NCBI RefSeq assembly: GCF_000420485.1
Contig: NZ_ATVA01000015.1
Span: forward strand, 1 to 64,000
Direction: 5' to 3'
Length of the DNA: 64,000 nucleotides
From: Paucidesulfovibrio longus DSM 6739
Lineage (GTDB): Bacteria; Desulfobacterota; Desulfovibrionia; Desulfovibrionales; Desulfovibrionaceae
Both the position numbers and the translations under genes were made by a program. The notes under the pieces were generated by a model. It searched no databases, was not told where the DNA came from, and was given only the letters and a program-made list of their open reading frames with translations. Positions within the stretch are counted from its first letter, which is position 1. Each line of letters starts with the position of its first letter. Shown here one piece after another: positions 34,043 to 42,669 of the stretch.

Positions 34043-34393
34043 ATGGCCTACGACATTCGACTCGCAAAATTGGTGACCGGCGACCTGGTCGTCGGCAAAT
34101 GGGACGCGGACGGAGACAAGATCACCGATCCCGCCCTCTTGCAGACCGTCCCCACCCAGCAGGGCGTCCAGATGATGCTTCTGCCTTTCGGCTATCCTTT
34201 CGAGAACGACATGACCGGCGAAGTTTCCACCAAGCACGTCATGTACGAATACAAGACCTTCCCGGAAGAGCTGAAGACCCGCTACCTCGAAGCCAGCAGC
34301 AACCTGACCCTTTCCACGCCCGGCGACCTGCGCAACCTCGAAAAACTGGTCACACCCGGCAGCGGCGACATTTCCAGCCTGCTCAAAAAATAA
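34043..34393 (+). CDS. Small conserved soluble protein of unknown function
   Basis: 116 residues with AAGGAG upstream. It begins MAYDIRLAKLVTGDLVVGKW; residues 5-70 look like beta strands (VGKWDADGDKI, VQMMLLPFGYPFE), an Sm-like or small barrel layout, followed by a Leu- and Ser-rich tail. No catalytic motif. I think it is common in Desulfovibrio-type genomes but cannot assign a role. It is likely monocistronic, ended by the hairpin that follows. Confidence 0.7.
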   Translation: MAYDIRLAKLVTGDLVVGKWDADGDKITDPALLQTVPTQQGVQMMLLPFGYPFENDMTGEVSTKHVMYEYKTFPEELKTRYLEASSNLTLSTPGDLRNLEKLVTPGSGDISSLLKK

Positions 34394-34414
34394 GGGAACC
34401 CTCCCGAAATCCAT

Positions 34415-34466
34415 GGGGACGGCAGGCCGGAGCCGAATCGGAACGGCCCGCACGTCCCCTTTTTTA
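34415..34466 (+). terminator. Terminator directly before the radical SAM gene
   Basis: GGGGACG (34415-34421) and CGTCCCC (34453-34459) frame an inner GGCCG-type helix and are followed by TTTTTT. The next start codon comes only a few bases later (34472), so the leader of the radical SAM mRNA must begin inside or upstream of this structure. Confidence 0.75.
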
Positions 34467-34471
34467 TTATT

Positions 34472-37054
34472 ATGAAAGAACTGCTGCCCCTGCTTCCCAA
34501 GCCCAGCCGCTACCTCGGCTCCGAATGGGGAACGATCCGCAAGACGCCCGACCAGACGCGCGTGCGGGCCGCCCTCGCCTTTCCCGACCTCTATGAGGTG
34601 GGCATGTCCTACATGGGGCAGCGCATCCTGTACGAAGCGGTGAACCGCTGCGAGGGACTCGCGGCCGAACGGGTCTATTCGCCCTGCCGCGAGGCGGCCG
34701 CCGTCCTGCGGGAGCATGCCGCGCCCCTGGCCACCATGGAGAGCGACATCCCCCTCGGCGAACTGGACGCGGTGGCTTTCAGCCTGACGCACGAGCTGTG
34801 CTACACCAACGTCCTCTTCATGCTCGACCTCGCGGGCATTCCGCTGCGGGCCGCGGAGCGCGACGAATCGCATCCGTTGATCGTGGCCGGAGGCGGCGCC
34901 TGCTTCAACGCCGAGCCCCTGGCCGACTTCATGGACGTCATGGTCATCGGCGACGGCGAGGAAGCCCTGCCCGACCTGCTGCTGCGGCTGGCCGACGCCA
35001 AGGACAACAGCCTGTCGAAAATGGACTTTCTGCTCTCGCTGCGGGGGTTGCCCGGCGTGTACGTGCCGTCCTTTTTCGAGGGACGCGGCGCGGGCGCGCC
35101 CAGGCCGCTCCACGAGAACTACGTCCGCGTGGGCAAGGCCATCGTGGACGATCTCGACCGCACTCCCTTTCCCACGCGCACGCCCGTGCCCTTCGGCGCG
35201 GTGCACGACCGCCTGACCCTGGAAATCGCGCGGGGCTGCACGCGCGGCTGCCGCTTCTGCCAGGCGGGCATGCTCTACCGCCCGGTGCGCGAGCGCGGGC
35301 TGGATACGCTGGGCGGACTGCTGACCAAAGGCCTTGCGGAAACAGGCTGGGAAGAGACGTCGTTCCTGTCCCTCTCCACGGGCGACTATTCGGCCCTGGA
35401 CGCACTCTTCACCGAATCCTTCGACCGCTGCGCCGCCGAGCAGGTGGCCATCTCCCTGCCTTCGCTCCGCGTCGGCTCACTCTCCCCCGCGATCATGGCC
35501 CGCATGGCCAGCATCCGGCGCACGGGAGCGACCATCGCGCCCGAGGCGGGCAGCCAGCGCCTGCGCGACGTGATCAACAAGGGCGTGGACGAGGAAGGCC
35601 TGCTGGAACACGTGCGGCGGCTGTTCGAGAACGGCTGGCAGTCGGTGAAGCTCTATTTCATGATCGGCCTGCCCACCGAGACCAAGGAAGACCTGGACGC
35701 CATCCTGGACCTCTGCCGCAAGGTGCGCGGCGCGGCCGGACCGGGCATCAAGCGCCTTCAGGTCACGGCGGCGGTATCGCCCTTCGTGCCCAAGCCGCAC
35801 ACCCCGTTCCAGTGGGACCGCCAACTGACGCTGGAGGAAATGCGCGAGCGCATCGGCTACCTGCGCAGCCTGTTCCGTTATGAGAAGCGCATCACGCTCA
35901 AGCACCACGTCGCGGAGATGAGCTATCTGGAAGGCGTGTTCTCGCGCGGCGACCGCCGTCTCGGCCCCGTTTTGGAAACCGCCTACCGCAAGGGCGCGCT
36001 CTTCTCCAGCTGGAAGGACGAGCTGAACCTGCAAGACTACCTGGACGCCCTGGCCGAGCACGGCCTGAACCCGGACGACTTTCTGGCCGCGCGCGATCCG
36101 CAGGGCGAACTGCCCTGGGAACACCTCGACTCCGGCGTGAGCCGCCGTTTCCTGCTCGCGGAAAGGGAGCGGGCGCTCTCCGGCAAGATTACCCCGGACT
36201 GCCGCTACCATGCCTGCCGCAACTGCGGCGTCTGCAACCACGAGGGCCGCGCAACGGGGCTCGCCGCCGAAGCCCACAAGGAAATCCATCCCCGGCTGGT
36301 GTTCAGCGAACGCGACCAGGAACCGGGCGATTCGTCCCCGTCCGAGCCGTTCACGCCGCCGGAGGTGGAAGAGGATCTGTCGGCCAAGGGAACGCACGTG
36401 CGGCTCTGGCTGCACAAGACCGGACCGGCCTCGTTCCTGAGCCAGCTGGAACTCCAGGCCATCTTCGAGCGCGCCTTCCGCCGCGCGGGCATTCCGCTGA
36501 GCTTTTCCGCGGGCTTCCATCCCATGCCGCGCCTGTCATTTGGCCGGGCGCTCTCCGTGGGCGTCGAGAGCCGCGCCGAATGGGTCAACGTCTACATCCG
36601 CAAGCCCCTTTCGCCCGAGGAGATCTTCAAGCGCCTCGTGGGCCAGCTTCCGGGCGGCATGTGCGTCACCCGCGTCGAGCCGCTGGACATGGGCCGCAAG
36701 CAGGAGCAGCCCGGCTTCGAGGTCTGGAGCGTCGTCTTCATCGGCGACGACGCCCAGGAGCGGCAAAGCCGCTGGCTGGCGCTCATGGACGCGGACGAGG
36801 TCGTTGTGGAGCGCAAGAACCGCAAAGGCGTGAAGCGCACGGACGTGCGGCCCCTGATGCTCTGGATGGTCGAAGAGCCGGATGTCGCCGAAGGCGAATC
36901 CGGAGTGCGCATCGGCTTCGACTGGTCCGATGGCTACGCGAACCCGCTGACCATCCTCAAGGACATCGAACCTGAAAAAGATCTTATCGTCGCTCCGGGA
37001 AGCACCCGGCTGATGAAGCTCGAACAGAGCTTCACCGCGCCGCCGCGCCCCTGA
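34472..37054 (+). CDS. TIGR03960-type radical SAM protein fused to DUF2344
   Basis: 860 residues. The N-terminal B12-binding-like region starts with PKPSRYLGSEWGTIRK and ALAFPDLYEVGMS. The radical SAM core has CTRGCRFCQAG (C-x3-C-x2-C near residue 256) and PEAGSQRLRDVINKGV. A cysteine cluster at about 578-590 (CRYHACRNCGVCNH) may hold another iron-sulfur site. From about 640 the DUF2344 domain starts (FLSQLELQAIFERAFRRAG, then FHPMPRLSFG). This fusion is commonly found near ribonuclease G and ribosomal protein genes, but its reaction is not settled. No ribosome-binding site precedes ATG 34472, yet the family N-terminus requires it. Confidence 0.85.
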   Translation: MKELLPLLPKPSRYLGSEWGTIRKTPDQTRVRAALAFPDLYEVGMSYMGQRILYEAVNRCEGLAAERVYSPCREAAAVLREHAAPLATMESDIPLGELDAVAFSLTHELCYTNVLFMLDLAGIPLRAAERDESHPLIVAGGGACFNAEPLADFMDVMVIGDGEEALPDLLLRLADAKDNSLSKMDFLLSLRGLPGVYVPSFFEGRGAGAPRPLHENYVRVGKAIVDDLDRTPFPTRTPVPFGAVHDRLTLEIARGCTRGCRFCQAGMLYRPVRERGLDTLGGLLTKGLAETGWEETSFLSLSTGDYSALDALFTESFDRCAAEQVAISLPSLRVGSLSPAIMARMASIRRTGATIAPEAGSQRLRDVINKGVDEEGLLEHVRRLFENGWQSVKLYFMIGLPTETKEDLDAILDLCRKVRGAAGPGIKRLQVTAAVSPFVPKPHTPFQWDRQLTLEEMRERIGYLRSLFRYEKRITLKHHVAEMSYLEGVFSRGDRRLGPVLETAYRKGALFSSWKDELNLQDYLDALAEHGLNPDDFLAARDPQGELPWEHLDSGVSRRFLLAERERALSGKITPDCRYHACRNCGVCNHEGRATGLAAEAHKEIHPRLVFSERDQEPGDSSPSEPFTPPEVEEDLSAKGTHVRLWLHKTGPASFLSQLELQAIFERAFRRAGIPLSFSAGFHPMPRLSFGRALSVGVESRAEWVNVYIRKPLSPEEIFKRLVGQLPGGMCVTRVEPLDMGRKQEQPGFEVWSVVFIGDDAQERQSRWLALMDADEVVVERKNRKGVKRTDVRPLMLWMVEEPDVAEGESGVRIGFDWSDGYANPLTILKDIEPEKDLIVAPGSTRLMKLEQSFTAPPRP

Positions 37055-37075
37055 CGCGCATGCCCCGGCAAACGA

Positions 37076-37109
37076 AAAGCCCCCTCGCGGATATCCGGGA
37101 GGGGGCTTT
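37076..37109. terminator. Bidirectional terminator between convergent genes
   Basis: AAAGCCCCCTC (37076-37086) and GAGGGGGCTTT (37099-37109) with T-rich flanks on both sides, between the radical SAM gene (plus) and the lipoprotein gene (minus). Confidence 0.85.
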
Positions 37110-37143
37110 CTTCATTGCGGAAACGGAATGGACGCGGGACGGC

Positions 37144-37557
37144 TCAGTCCTCCACCGTGACCTTGACGCGCTTGTAGGTTTCCAGCGGCCCGCCGCCTTT
37201 GGCCTGAATGCGCACCACGATGGTGCTCTCGCCAGCTGCAAGAGGCATGAACACATAGCGGGCGCGAAAGCCGTCCTCCAGGACGGAATCCAGCCGGAAC
37301 ATGGCCGGATCGAACGCGGTTCCGGCGAACTCGTAGCCCGAAAGGCCGGGATCGCGCATGTCCAGCACCAGCGGCTCGCCCAGGCCGACCGTTTCGGCAA
37401 AGGCCTGCTCGCCGTCGGCCTCGACCTTGACCGGCCCTGGATCGCCGCCCGCCCAGGTCGGGACCATTCCGCACCCCGCCGCCGCCAGGAGCGCCAGAAG
37501 CGCGGCAAGGCCAAGCACGGCCCGCGCGGCGGAGCGCTTCGCAGCTTGCGCCGCCAC
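37144..37557 (-). CDS. Lipoprotein with chagasin-like beta domain
   Basis: 137 residues from GTG 37557, overlapping the upstream stop (TAGTG). A signal peptide with basic start and LGLAALLALLAAAGC ends in a lipobox cysteine. The mature part (about 100 residues) is beta rich with spacing reminiscent of I42 (chagasin) protease inhibitors: GEPLVLDMRDPGLSGYEF, then FMPLAAGESTIVVRIQ. The similarity is loose. It follows the CoA-disulfide reductase gene in one operon; what links them is unclear. Confidence 0.55.
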   Translation of the reverse strand: MAAQAAKRSAARAVLGLAALLALLAAAGCGMVPTWAGGDPGPVKVEADGEQAFAETVGLGEPLVLDMRDPGLSGYEFAGTAFDPAMFRLDSVLEDGFRARYVFMPLAAGESTIVVRIQAKGGGPLETYKRVKVTVED

Positions 37558-39266
37558 TAGAGCTCCAGGCCCCACTTCTTCAGCCCGGCCATGCCGCCCT
37601 GAAGATTGAGCACGTCCGCGAAGCCCTGGTCCATGAGCGTGATCTGCGCCTCGTAGGAGCGCGCTCCGGTGTTGCAGACGAGCACGATGCGCTTGTCGCG
37701 GGGCAGCTCGGCAATGCGCTCGGCCAGCTTGCCCTGCGGAATGTTGTGCCATTTCTCCAGGCGTTCCACGTATTGTCCGGCGTCCGCGGCCTCGCGGCAA
37801 TCCAGGAAGTAGCATTCGCCCTGGTCGGATTCCCAGCATTCGGCGAACTCGTCCGGCAGGATGCCCACGTTGCGGCCTTCGAGCACGTTGTCGGCCACGT
37901 TGCCCAGGGAGTTGAGCACGTCCATGGCCGAGGCGAAAGGCGGGGAATAGGCCAGCTCCATGGTGGAAAGGTCGTCCACTGTGGGCTTGCGGGGCAGGAG
38001 CGCGGCCACGGCGTTGACGCGGCCGACCATGGCGTCGCCCGAACCGGCGAAGCCCTGGATGCCGAGCACGCGGCGGGTTCCTTTTTCCACCACCAGCTCC
38101 AGGGTCATCAGCTCCTTGGTGGGATAGAAATGCGCCCGGTCGAGCTGAATCTGGAAGACGCTGACCGCGTCGAGTCCGGCCCGCCTGGCCGCGGCCAGGG
38201 ACATGCCCGTGCCCGCCACGGAGGTCTCGAAAAGCTTGACCACGAAGGAGCCCACCGCACCGGGAAAGGTCTTGCCGCGCCCGGCCAGGTTGTCGCCGAT
38301 GATCCGGCCCTGGCGGTTGGACATGGACCCCAGGGGCAGGAAGAACGGCTGGCCCGAAACGAGGTGCTTGACCACGACGCAGTCGCCGCCCGCAAAGATG
38401 TCCGGGTCCGAGGTGCGCATCTGCTCGTCCACGAGGATGCCGCCGCGCTCGCTGCACGCCAGGCCGCAGTCGCGCGCGAGCTTGTCGCTCGGCACGACGC
38501 CCGCCGCCAGGATCACGAGATCGGCCTCCAGCTCTCCCGCCGAGGTAACGACCTTGGCGACGCGCTCGCCGCCCTCGGCGGGCTCAATGCGCTGCACGGT
38601 TTGTCCGAGCTGGAATTCGACGCCCTGCTCCTCCATGTGCCGCCGGGCCATGCGCGCGATGGTCGGGCTGACGAGTCCGGGCAGGATCTGGTCGGTGATC
38701 TCCACCACCGTGGTTTCCACGCCCCACATGTCCGTGAGCGCCTCGGCCATCTCCAGGCCGATGAAGCCAGCGCCCACGATCACGGCCTTGGAAACCTCGC
38801 CCCTGGTCACGGCCGCGCGGATCTTCTCCGCATCGTTGAGATCCGCGACCACGTGCACGCCTTCCAGCTCGGCTCCGGGCAGGGGCAGGCGGCGGGGCGA
38901 ACTGCCCGTGGCGATGACCAGCTTGTCGTAGGAAAGGGTTTCCTGCTCGCCGCTGTCCAGCCGCTCCACGAGCACCTGTTTCTTCTCGCGGTCAATGGAC
39001 AGGGCACGGGTCCGGGGCTGCATGTCCACCCCTTTGACCTCTTTGAAGAACTTCTCGTCGCGGGTCATGTGGAAGCTGGTGTTGCACAGTTCCTTCACAT
39101 CCGAGACGTCGCCGGAAACGTAGTAGGGAATGCCGCAGCCGCCATAGGAAAAGCAGCTGTTCTGGTCGATCATGGTCACGGTGGAGCCCGGCTCGAGCCG
39201 CTTGAAGCGGCAGGCCGCCTTGGGACCAAGGGCCACCGCGCCGATGATGAGCACGTGTTGAGACAT
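37557..39266 (-). CDS. CoA-disulfide reductase-type flavoprotein with C-terminal rhodanese domain
   Basis: 569 residues from ATG 39266, with GAGGT upstream. N-terminal FAD fold (HVLIIGAVALGPKAACRFKR), redox cysteine in FSYGGCGIPYYVSGD, the NAD-binding GAGFIGLEMAEAL, and FAD-binding FAGGDCVVVKH. A C-terminal rhodanese domain (about 470-569) has the loop VCNTGARS with active Cys. Such fusions reduce CoA or polysulfide disulfides and pass sulfane sulfur, consistent with sulfur metabolism. The first glycine motif (GAVALGP) departs from GxGxxG but occurs in this subgroup as far as I recall. Confidence 0.9.
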   Translation of the reverse strand: MSQHVLIIGAVALGPKAACRFKRLEPGSTVTMIDQNSCFSYGGCGIPYYVSGDVSDVKELCNTSFHMTRDEKFFKEVKGVDMQPRTRALSIDREKKQVLVERLDSGEQETLSYDKLVIATGSSPRRLPLPGAELEGVHVVADLNDAEKIRAAVTRGEVSKAVIVGAGFIGLEMAEALTDMWGVETTVVEITDQILPGLVSPTIARMARRHMEEQGVEFQLGQTVQRIEPAEGGERVAKVVTSAGELEADLVILAAGVVPSDKLARDCGLACSERGGILVDEQMRTSDPDIFAGGDCVVVKHLVSGQPFFLPLGSMSNRQGRIIGDNLAGRGKTFPGAVGSFVVKLFETSVAGTGMSLAAARRAGLDAVSVFQIQLDRAHFYPTKELMTLELVVEKGTRRVLGIQGFAGSGDAMVGRVNAVAALLPRKPTVDDLSTMELAYSPPFASAMDVLNSLGNVADNVLEGRNVGILPDEFAECWESDQGECYFLDCREAADAGQYVERLEKWHNIPQGKLAERIAELPRDKRIVLVCNTGARSYEAQITLMDQGFADVLNLQGGMAGLKKWGLEL

Positions 39267-39364
39267 GATTGCGCACCTCGCGTTAGAACTTGAAATCGAC
39301 GGGGGTATAGCCGGGCGCGCGGTTCTGCGCAACCCGGCTCGCCCTTCCGATGCGAAGGAGCGGC

Positions 39365-40558
39365 CTATTGGCCGAGAAATTCCCGCAGGGCCGAACCGAG
39401 GCGGGACACTCCTTCTTCGATCATTTCTTCGGAAGCGTTGGAGAAGTTCAACCGCAGCGTATTCTCGCCGCGTCCCTCCTCAACGTAGAACGGCTTGCCG
39501 GGGACAAAGGCCACCTTGCGCTCCACGGCCTTGTCGATGAGCTTCATGGAGGAATAGCCTTCGGGCAGCGTGACCCAAAGGAACATGCCGCCTTCGGGAT
39601 CGGAGATGGTCACGCCCTCGGGGAAATGCCGCTGGATGGCGTCCACCATGACCCGGCTCTGCTTGCCGTACCGCTCGCGGATCATGGCGATGTGCGCGTC
39701 CATGTCGTAATGCTTGAGCAGCTCGATCATGATCCGCTGGGTCAGGGACGGGGTGTGCAGGTCCGAAGCCTGCTTGACGCGGATGAGCGCGTCGCGCACG
39801 CCGCCGCTCGCCACGATCCAGCCGATGCGGAACCCCGGAGTCGCGATCTTGGAGAAGGAGCCCATGAGGATGGAGCGCCCCTTGGTGAAGGTATAGACCG
39901 AGGGCAGGTGTTCGCCCTTGAAGCGCAGCTCGCCGTAGGGGTCGTCCTCCACGAAAAGCAGGTCGCGCCGAAGGCAAAGCTCGGCCACGGCCTGCCGCTT
40001 TTCCAGGGAATAGGACATGCCCGACGGGTTCTGAAAGTTGGGCACGGCGTAGAAAAGCTTGGCCGGGCCTTGATCGAGCAGGCTTTCCAGCGCGGCGAGA
40101 TCCGGACCGTCCGTGTGCAGCGGAATGGTCCTGAAGGTCGGCTCGAAAACGGAAAAGGACTGGATTGCGCCGAGATAGGCGGGACGTTCCAGCACCACGG
40201 CATCGCCCTTGTCCAGAAAGACCTTGGCCACGAGATCGACGCACTGCTGCGAACCCGTGGTGATCAGGATGTCGTCCGGTTCCAGCCGGAGTCCCATGCG
40301 CGTGAAATAGCGCTCGGCGATCCAGGCGCGCAGCTCCGGGTCGCCTTCCGTGGTCGAATACTGGAGCGCGTTCACGGGCTTGTCCGCGAGAGCGCGGCGG
40401 GCGGCCTCGGAAATAGCCTCGTAGGGGAAACATTCGGGATTGGGGAGGCCGCCGGCGAACGAGATGATCGAGGGGTCGGCCGTGACCTTGAGGATTTCGC
40501 GGATGAAGGAGCGGTGCACGCTGGACATGCGCCGCGCGAATTTGTCTTCCATATTCAT
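39365..40558 (-). CDS. PLP-dependent aminotransferase, class I/II (LysN/2-aminoadipate type)
   Basis: 397 residues. Fold type I features: ISFAGGLPNPECFP, LQYSTTEGDPELRAWI, ITTGSQQCVDLVAKVFLDKG, NPSG-containing VPNFQNPSGMSYS, DDPYGEL, and the PLP lysine in GSFSKIATPGFRIGW. The match is to the MocR-less aminotransferases that act on 2-aminoadipate, aromatic or branched-chain substrates. The substrate is open. It is transcribed alone: 98 bp separate it from the reductase gene downstream. Confidence 0.9.
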   Translation of the reverse strand: MNMEDKFARRMSSVHRSFIREILKVTADPSIISFAGGLPNPECFPYEAISEAARRALADKPVNALQYSTTEGDPELRAWIAERYFTRMGLRLEPDDILITTGSQQCVDLVAKVFLDKGDAVVLERPAYLGAIQSFSVFEPTFRTIPLHTDGPDLAALESLLDQGPAKLFYAVPNFQNPSGMSYSLEKRQAVAELCLRRDLLFVEDDPYGELRFKGEHLPSVYTFTKGRSILMGSFSKIATPGFRIGWIVASGGVRDALIRVKQASDLHTPSLTQRIMIELLKHYDMDAHIAMIRERYGKQSRVMVDAIQRHFPEGVTISDPEGGMFLWVTLPEGYSSMKLIDKAVERKVAFVPGKPFYVEEGRGENTLRLNFSNASEEMIEEGVSRLGSALREFLGQ

Positions 40559-40721
40559 CTCCTTGGATCGCGAACGCTACCCCGTCACGATGGCGAAGGC
40601 AAGAGGCTCCCGTCCGAGGGAGCGGACAAATTCTGATGAATATGATCAAGGATCATGGGCCGTTCAGCCGTGCGACAGACGGACACGCACGGCGAGGGAA
40701 CGCTCGTGAAGCAGCAACGCA

Positions 40722-40747
40722 GAAGGCCGGACACATGCCCGGCCTTC
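40722..40747 (-). terminator. Hairpin after the 40778-41122 gene
   Basis: GAAGGCCGG (40722-40730) and CCGGCCTTC (40739-40747) around ACACATGC. On the minus strand it lies about 30 bp after the stop, with TCTGCGTTGC following; no long T-tract. Confidence 0.65.
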
Positions 40748-40777
40748 TTGGGGGGTGAGGGAGGTATGCGGAAAGTG

Positions 40778-41122
40778 CTAGTTGTTGAACTGGTCGCGCA
40801 GCCAGGTACGAACCTTGTCGCTGGGGGGATATACGCCCTTCAATCCGCCAACGTGATCCCTGAAGTCTTGGGCAAGCGCCTCGGGCAGCTCCCTGGCCCA
40901 AAGCTCTCTGGCCTCTTCGGAATTGCGGCGGATGAGTATGGCCTTCGGCTTCTCGTCCCAGTTGTATACGACGAAATAATTGGAATAATCATCCTTGGAC
41001 CGCACCGGCTGAAAGCGCGCTCTCCAAGAATTGTTGCCCCATTCCAAATAGAGTGTGACAGCGTCTTCGGGAGTCATGTCCCAGTCGATTTCCAGATTTC
41101 GATAGTCTCTCAGGCTTCCCAT
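40778..41122 (-). CDS. Small conserved protein of unknown function
   Basis: 114 residues, soluble, rich in Trp and charged residues (WDMTPEDAVTLYLEWGNNSW, YFVVYNWDEKPKAILIRRNS). GGAGG precedes the ATG. A good promoter lies upstream (41155-41182) and a hairpin follows the stop, so it is a single-gene unit. I believe similar genes occur in other Desulfovibrio-type genomes. No function known to me. Confidence 0.75.
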   Translation of the reverse strand: MGSLRDYRNLEIDWDMTPEDAVTLYLEWGNNSWRARFQPVRSKDDYSNYFVVYNWDEKPKAILIRRNSEEARELWARELPEALAQDFRDHVGGLKGVYPPSDKVRTWLRDQFNN

Positions 41123-41154
41123 GTGTTCCTCCTGTTCAGCATCACTTTATATGA

Positions 41155-41182
41155 ATAGTAACTAATACTATCTTATTGTCAA
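41155..41182 (-). promoter_or_regulatory. Sigma-70 promoter of the 40778-41122 gene
   Basis: On the minus strand TTGACA (41182-41177), a 16-bp spacer and TACTAT (41160-41155), in a locally AT-rich stretch about 30 bp before the start codon. Confidence 0.7.
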
Positions 41183-41420
41183 GCAGGATTTTTGCGAAAC
41201 GCATCACCTCGGCACCCTAACCGGGCTACCTGGTTCAGCGGCCACCATTCCGCACGTCGGGACGCGCCTGCTTTCATGTCGAACGCCAGCGGTGCAAATC
41301 GAGCCGAACCATGCGAAGTTCCGCCGGGCCGGCGGTCCGCGCCGGCTGCTGCCTGTCGCGGCAATGCAGAGCTGGAATGCGGCCTGAAAGCCGGGCATCG
41401 GCCGGGAACGCATTGAGCAT

Positions 41421-41530
41421 TGCAGCACACGGCAACACACGACAGCACATGGCGGCAAGTGGCGGCACATGGCGGCACATGGCGGCAAATGGCAATAACT
41501 GGCCGCAAATGCAGGCAAAAGGCGGCAAAT
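41421..41530 (+). repeat. 10-bp tandem repeat, consensus GGCGGCACAT, about 11 units
   Basis: Units keep strict 10-bp phase: three or four nearly perfect copies (GGCGGCAAGT, GGCGGCACAT twice, GGCGGCAAAT) with more diverged copies on both sides. The period is close to one turn of DNA. The surrounding 41183-41858 region contains no gene that I can support; a Cys/His-rich frame on the minus strand is only a product of the repeat. Confidence 0.75.
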
Positions 41531-41636
41531 TTCACATCGCGACGCGGCTGGCCTGGAGATTCTCGCTAACAGGAAAGGAAGCCAACCACTTTTTGGCCAA
41601 CAATGATCAACACTGAACAACAACGAAATAGACAAT

Positions 41637-41664
41637 GCTCCACCCCGCCCGGGCGGGGTGGAGC
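41637..41664. other. Long perfect palindrome
   Basis: GCTCCACCCCGCCC and its complement GGGCGGGGTGGAGC join without spacer at 41637-41664. It may act as a terminator core or protein-binding site; no T-tract follows. The rest to 41858 shows nothing recognisable. Confidence 0.55.
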
Positions 41665-41858
41665 AACACGGGAGCTGTCAGTGGAGCGAGAGTGTCCGGG
41701 CAGGCAGACGCGGTCGCGGCGTGCGGCTGAGTACGGCGGCGGATCGCTGGTGGTGTTCGGCTCGGTCGATGTGCGAGCGTGAAGAAGCGGCGGTGCGGGA
41801 ACGGGGAACAGGAGCGCCGGATCAGAGAGAGGCGAATGGGAGCGAAATCTGGATCGGT

Positions 41859-42029
41859 CTATTCCTTTTCAGGAGACCAGTTCGGATCCCGGTACTTGCC
41901 GGGATTGTAAATCCGCCAGTCCTGGCCGTCGTCGTATTTTTCGTCGGCGCCGGGAAAGGGGACGTACACGCGACCTTCGTGATTCTTGTCGGTGGCGTTG
42001 TCGCGGATGTTGTTGAAGACTTTTTCCAT
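41859..42029 (-). CDS. 56-residue acidic small protein downstream of the fumarase genes
   Basis: ATG at 42029 with AGAGG upstream (about 8 bp), stop TAG at 41859-41861. The protein is soluble, rich in Asp, Lys, Asn and Tyr: MEKVFNNIRDNATDKNHE, RVYVPFPGADEKYDDGQDW, IYNPGKYRDPNW. Codon use matches the neighbours. It lies 88 bp after the fumarase beta stop on the same strand and may share that transcript. No family is known to me; the aromatic, Pro and Gly pattern suggests a real gene. Confidence 0.6.
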   Translation of the reverse strand: MEKVFNNIRDNATDKNHEGRVYVPFPGADEKYDDGQDWRIYNPGKYRDPNWSPEKE

Positions 42030-42117
42030 GGTCACTACCTCTTAAAGAAGTATTTCGGCAGGTTGCCCATTGCGGAAGGGGCCAGCGGCATCAACCGCCG
42101 GCCCCTGAATGCCCCAT

Positions 42118-42669
42118 TTAATCCGCTGGGTCAAGCTTCGGTTTCGCGTATAATTCGCCCCCGTGGGAATCGTTGACCACAAGTAACGGGAAATCCTTGA
42201 CCTTCATGGCCCGCACCGCTTCGGGTCCAAGTTCCTCGAAGGCGATGACCTTGGACTGCTCTATGCACTGGGAGAGCAGCGCGCCCGCGCCGCCCGTGGC
42301 CCCGAAGTACACGGCCGTGTGGTCCTTGAGCGCCTGCTTGACCGCGTCGTTGCGCTTGCCCTTGCCGATGGAGGCCTTGAGGCCCAGGCTGTGCAGGCGC
42401 GGCGCGTAGGTGTCCATGCGGTAGCTCGTGGTCGGACCGGCAGAGCCGATGGGACGGCCCGGAGGCGCGGGGGAAGGCCCCACATAGTAGACCACGGCGC
42501 CCTGGAGGGGAAAAGGCGTGTCTTCGCCCTTGTCCAGCAGGTCGATGATGCGCTTGTGCGCGGCGTCGCGGGCGGAGTAGATCACGCCGGAAAGCTTGAC
42601 CACGTCCCCGGCCTTGAGCTGGGCCACGTCCTCGTCGGTGAGCGGGGTTTGCAGCTTGTATTCCTTCAT
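42118..42669 (-). CDS. Fumarate hydratase class I, beta subunit (C-terminal domain)
   Basis: 183 residues matching the C-terminal swivelling domain of iron-sulfur hydro-lyases: LKAGDVVKLSGVIYSARDAA, VVYYVGPSPAPPGRPIGSAG, PTTSYRMDTYAPRL, and KDFPLLVVNDSHGG. Together with the alpha subunit it forms an oxygen-sensitive [4Fe-4S] fumarase that interconverts malate and fumarate. Stop and start overlap with the alpha gene (TGATG), so synthesis is coupled. It is the last enzyme gene of the frd-fum operon. Confidence 0.93.
   Translation of the reverse strand: MKEYKLQTPLTDEDVAQLKAGDVVKLSGVIYSARDAAHKRIIDLLDKGEDTPFPLQGAVVYYVGPSPAPPGRPIGSAGPTTSYRMDTYAPRLHSLGLKASIGKGKRNDAVKQALKDHTAVYFGATGGAGALLSQCIEQSKVIAFEELGPEAVRAMKVKDFPLLVVNDSHGGELYAKPKLDPAD

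Noticed and set aside
37144-38457. A single 437-residue minus-strand protein
   Set aside because: Most of the frame lies within the CoA-disulfide reductase gene in another frame. Only the last 137 codons, with a signal peptide, form a credible gene.
41421-41530. CRISPR array
   Set aside because: The units are 10 bp and directly adjacent, without spacers, and no cas genes are in the window.
41179-41535. Cys/His-rich minus-strand frame that looks like a metal-binding protein
   Set aside because: The Cys pattern is a direct translation of the 10-bp tandem repeat and of neighbouring GC-rich DNA; no ribosome-binding site.
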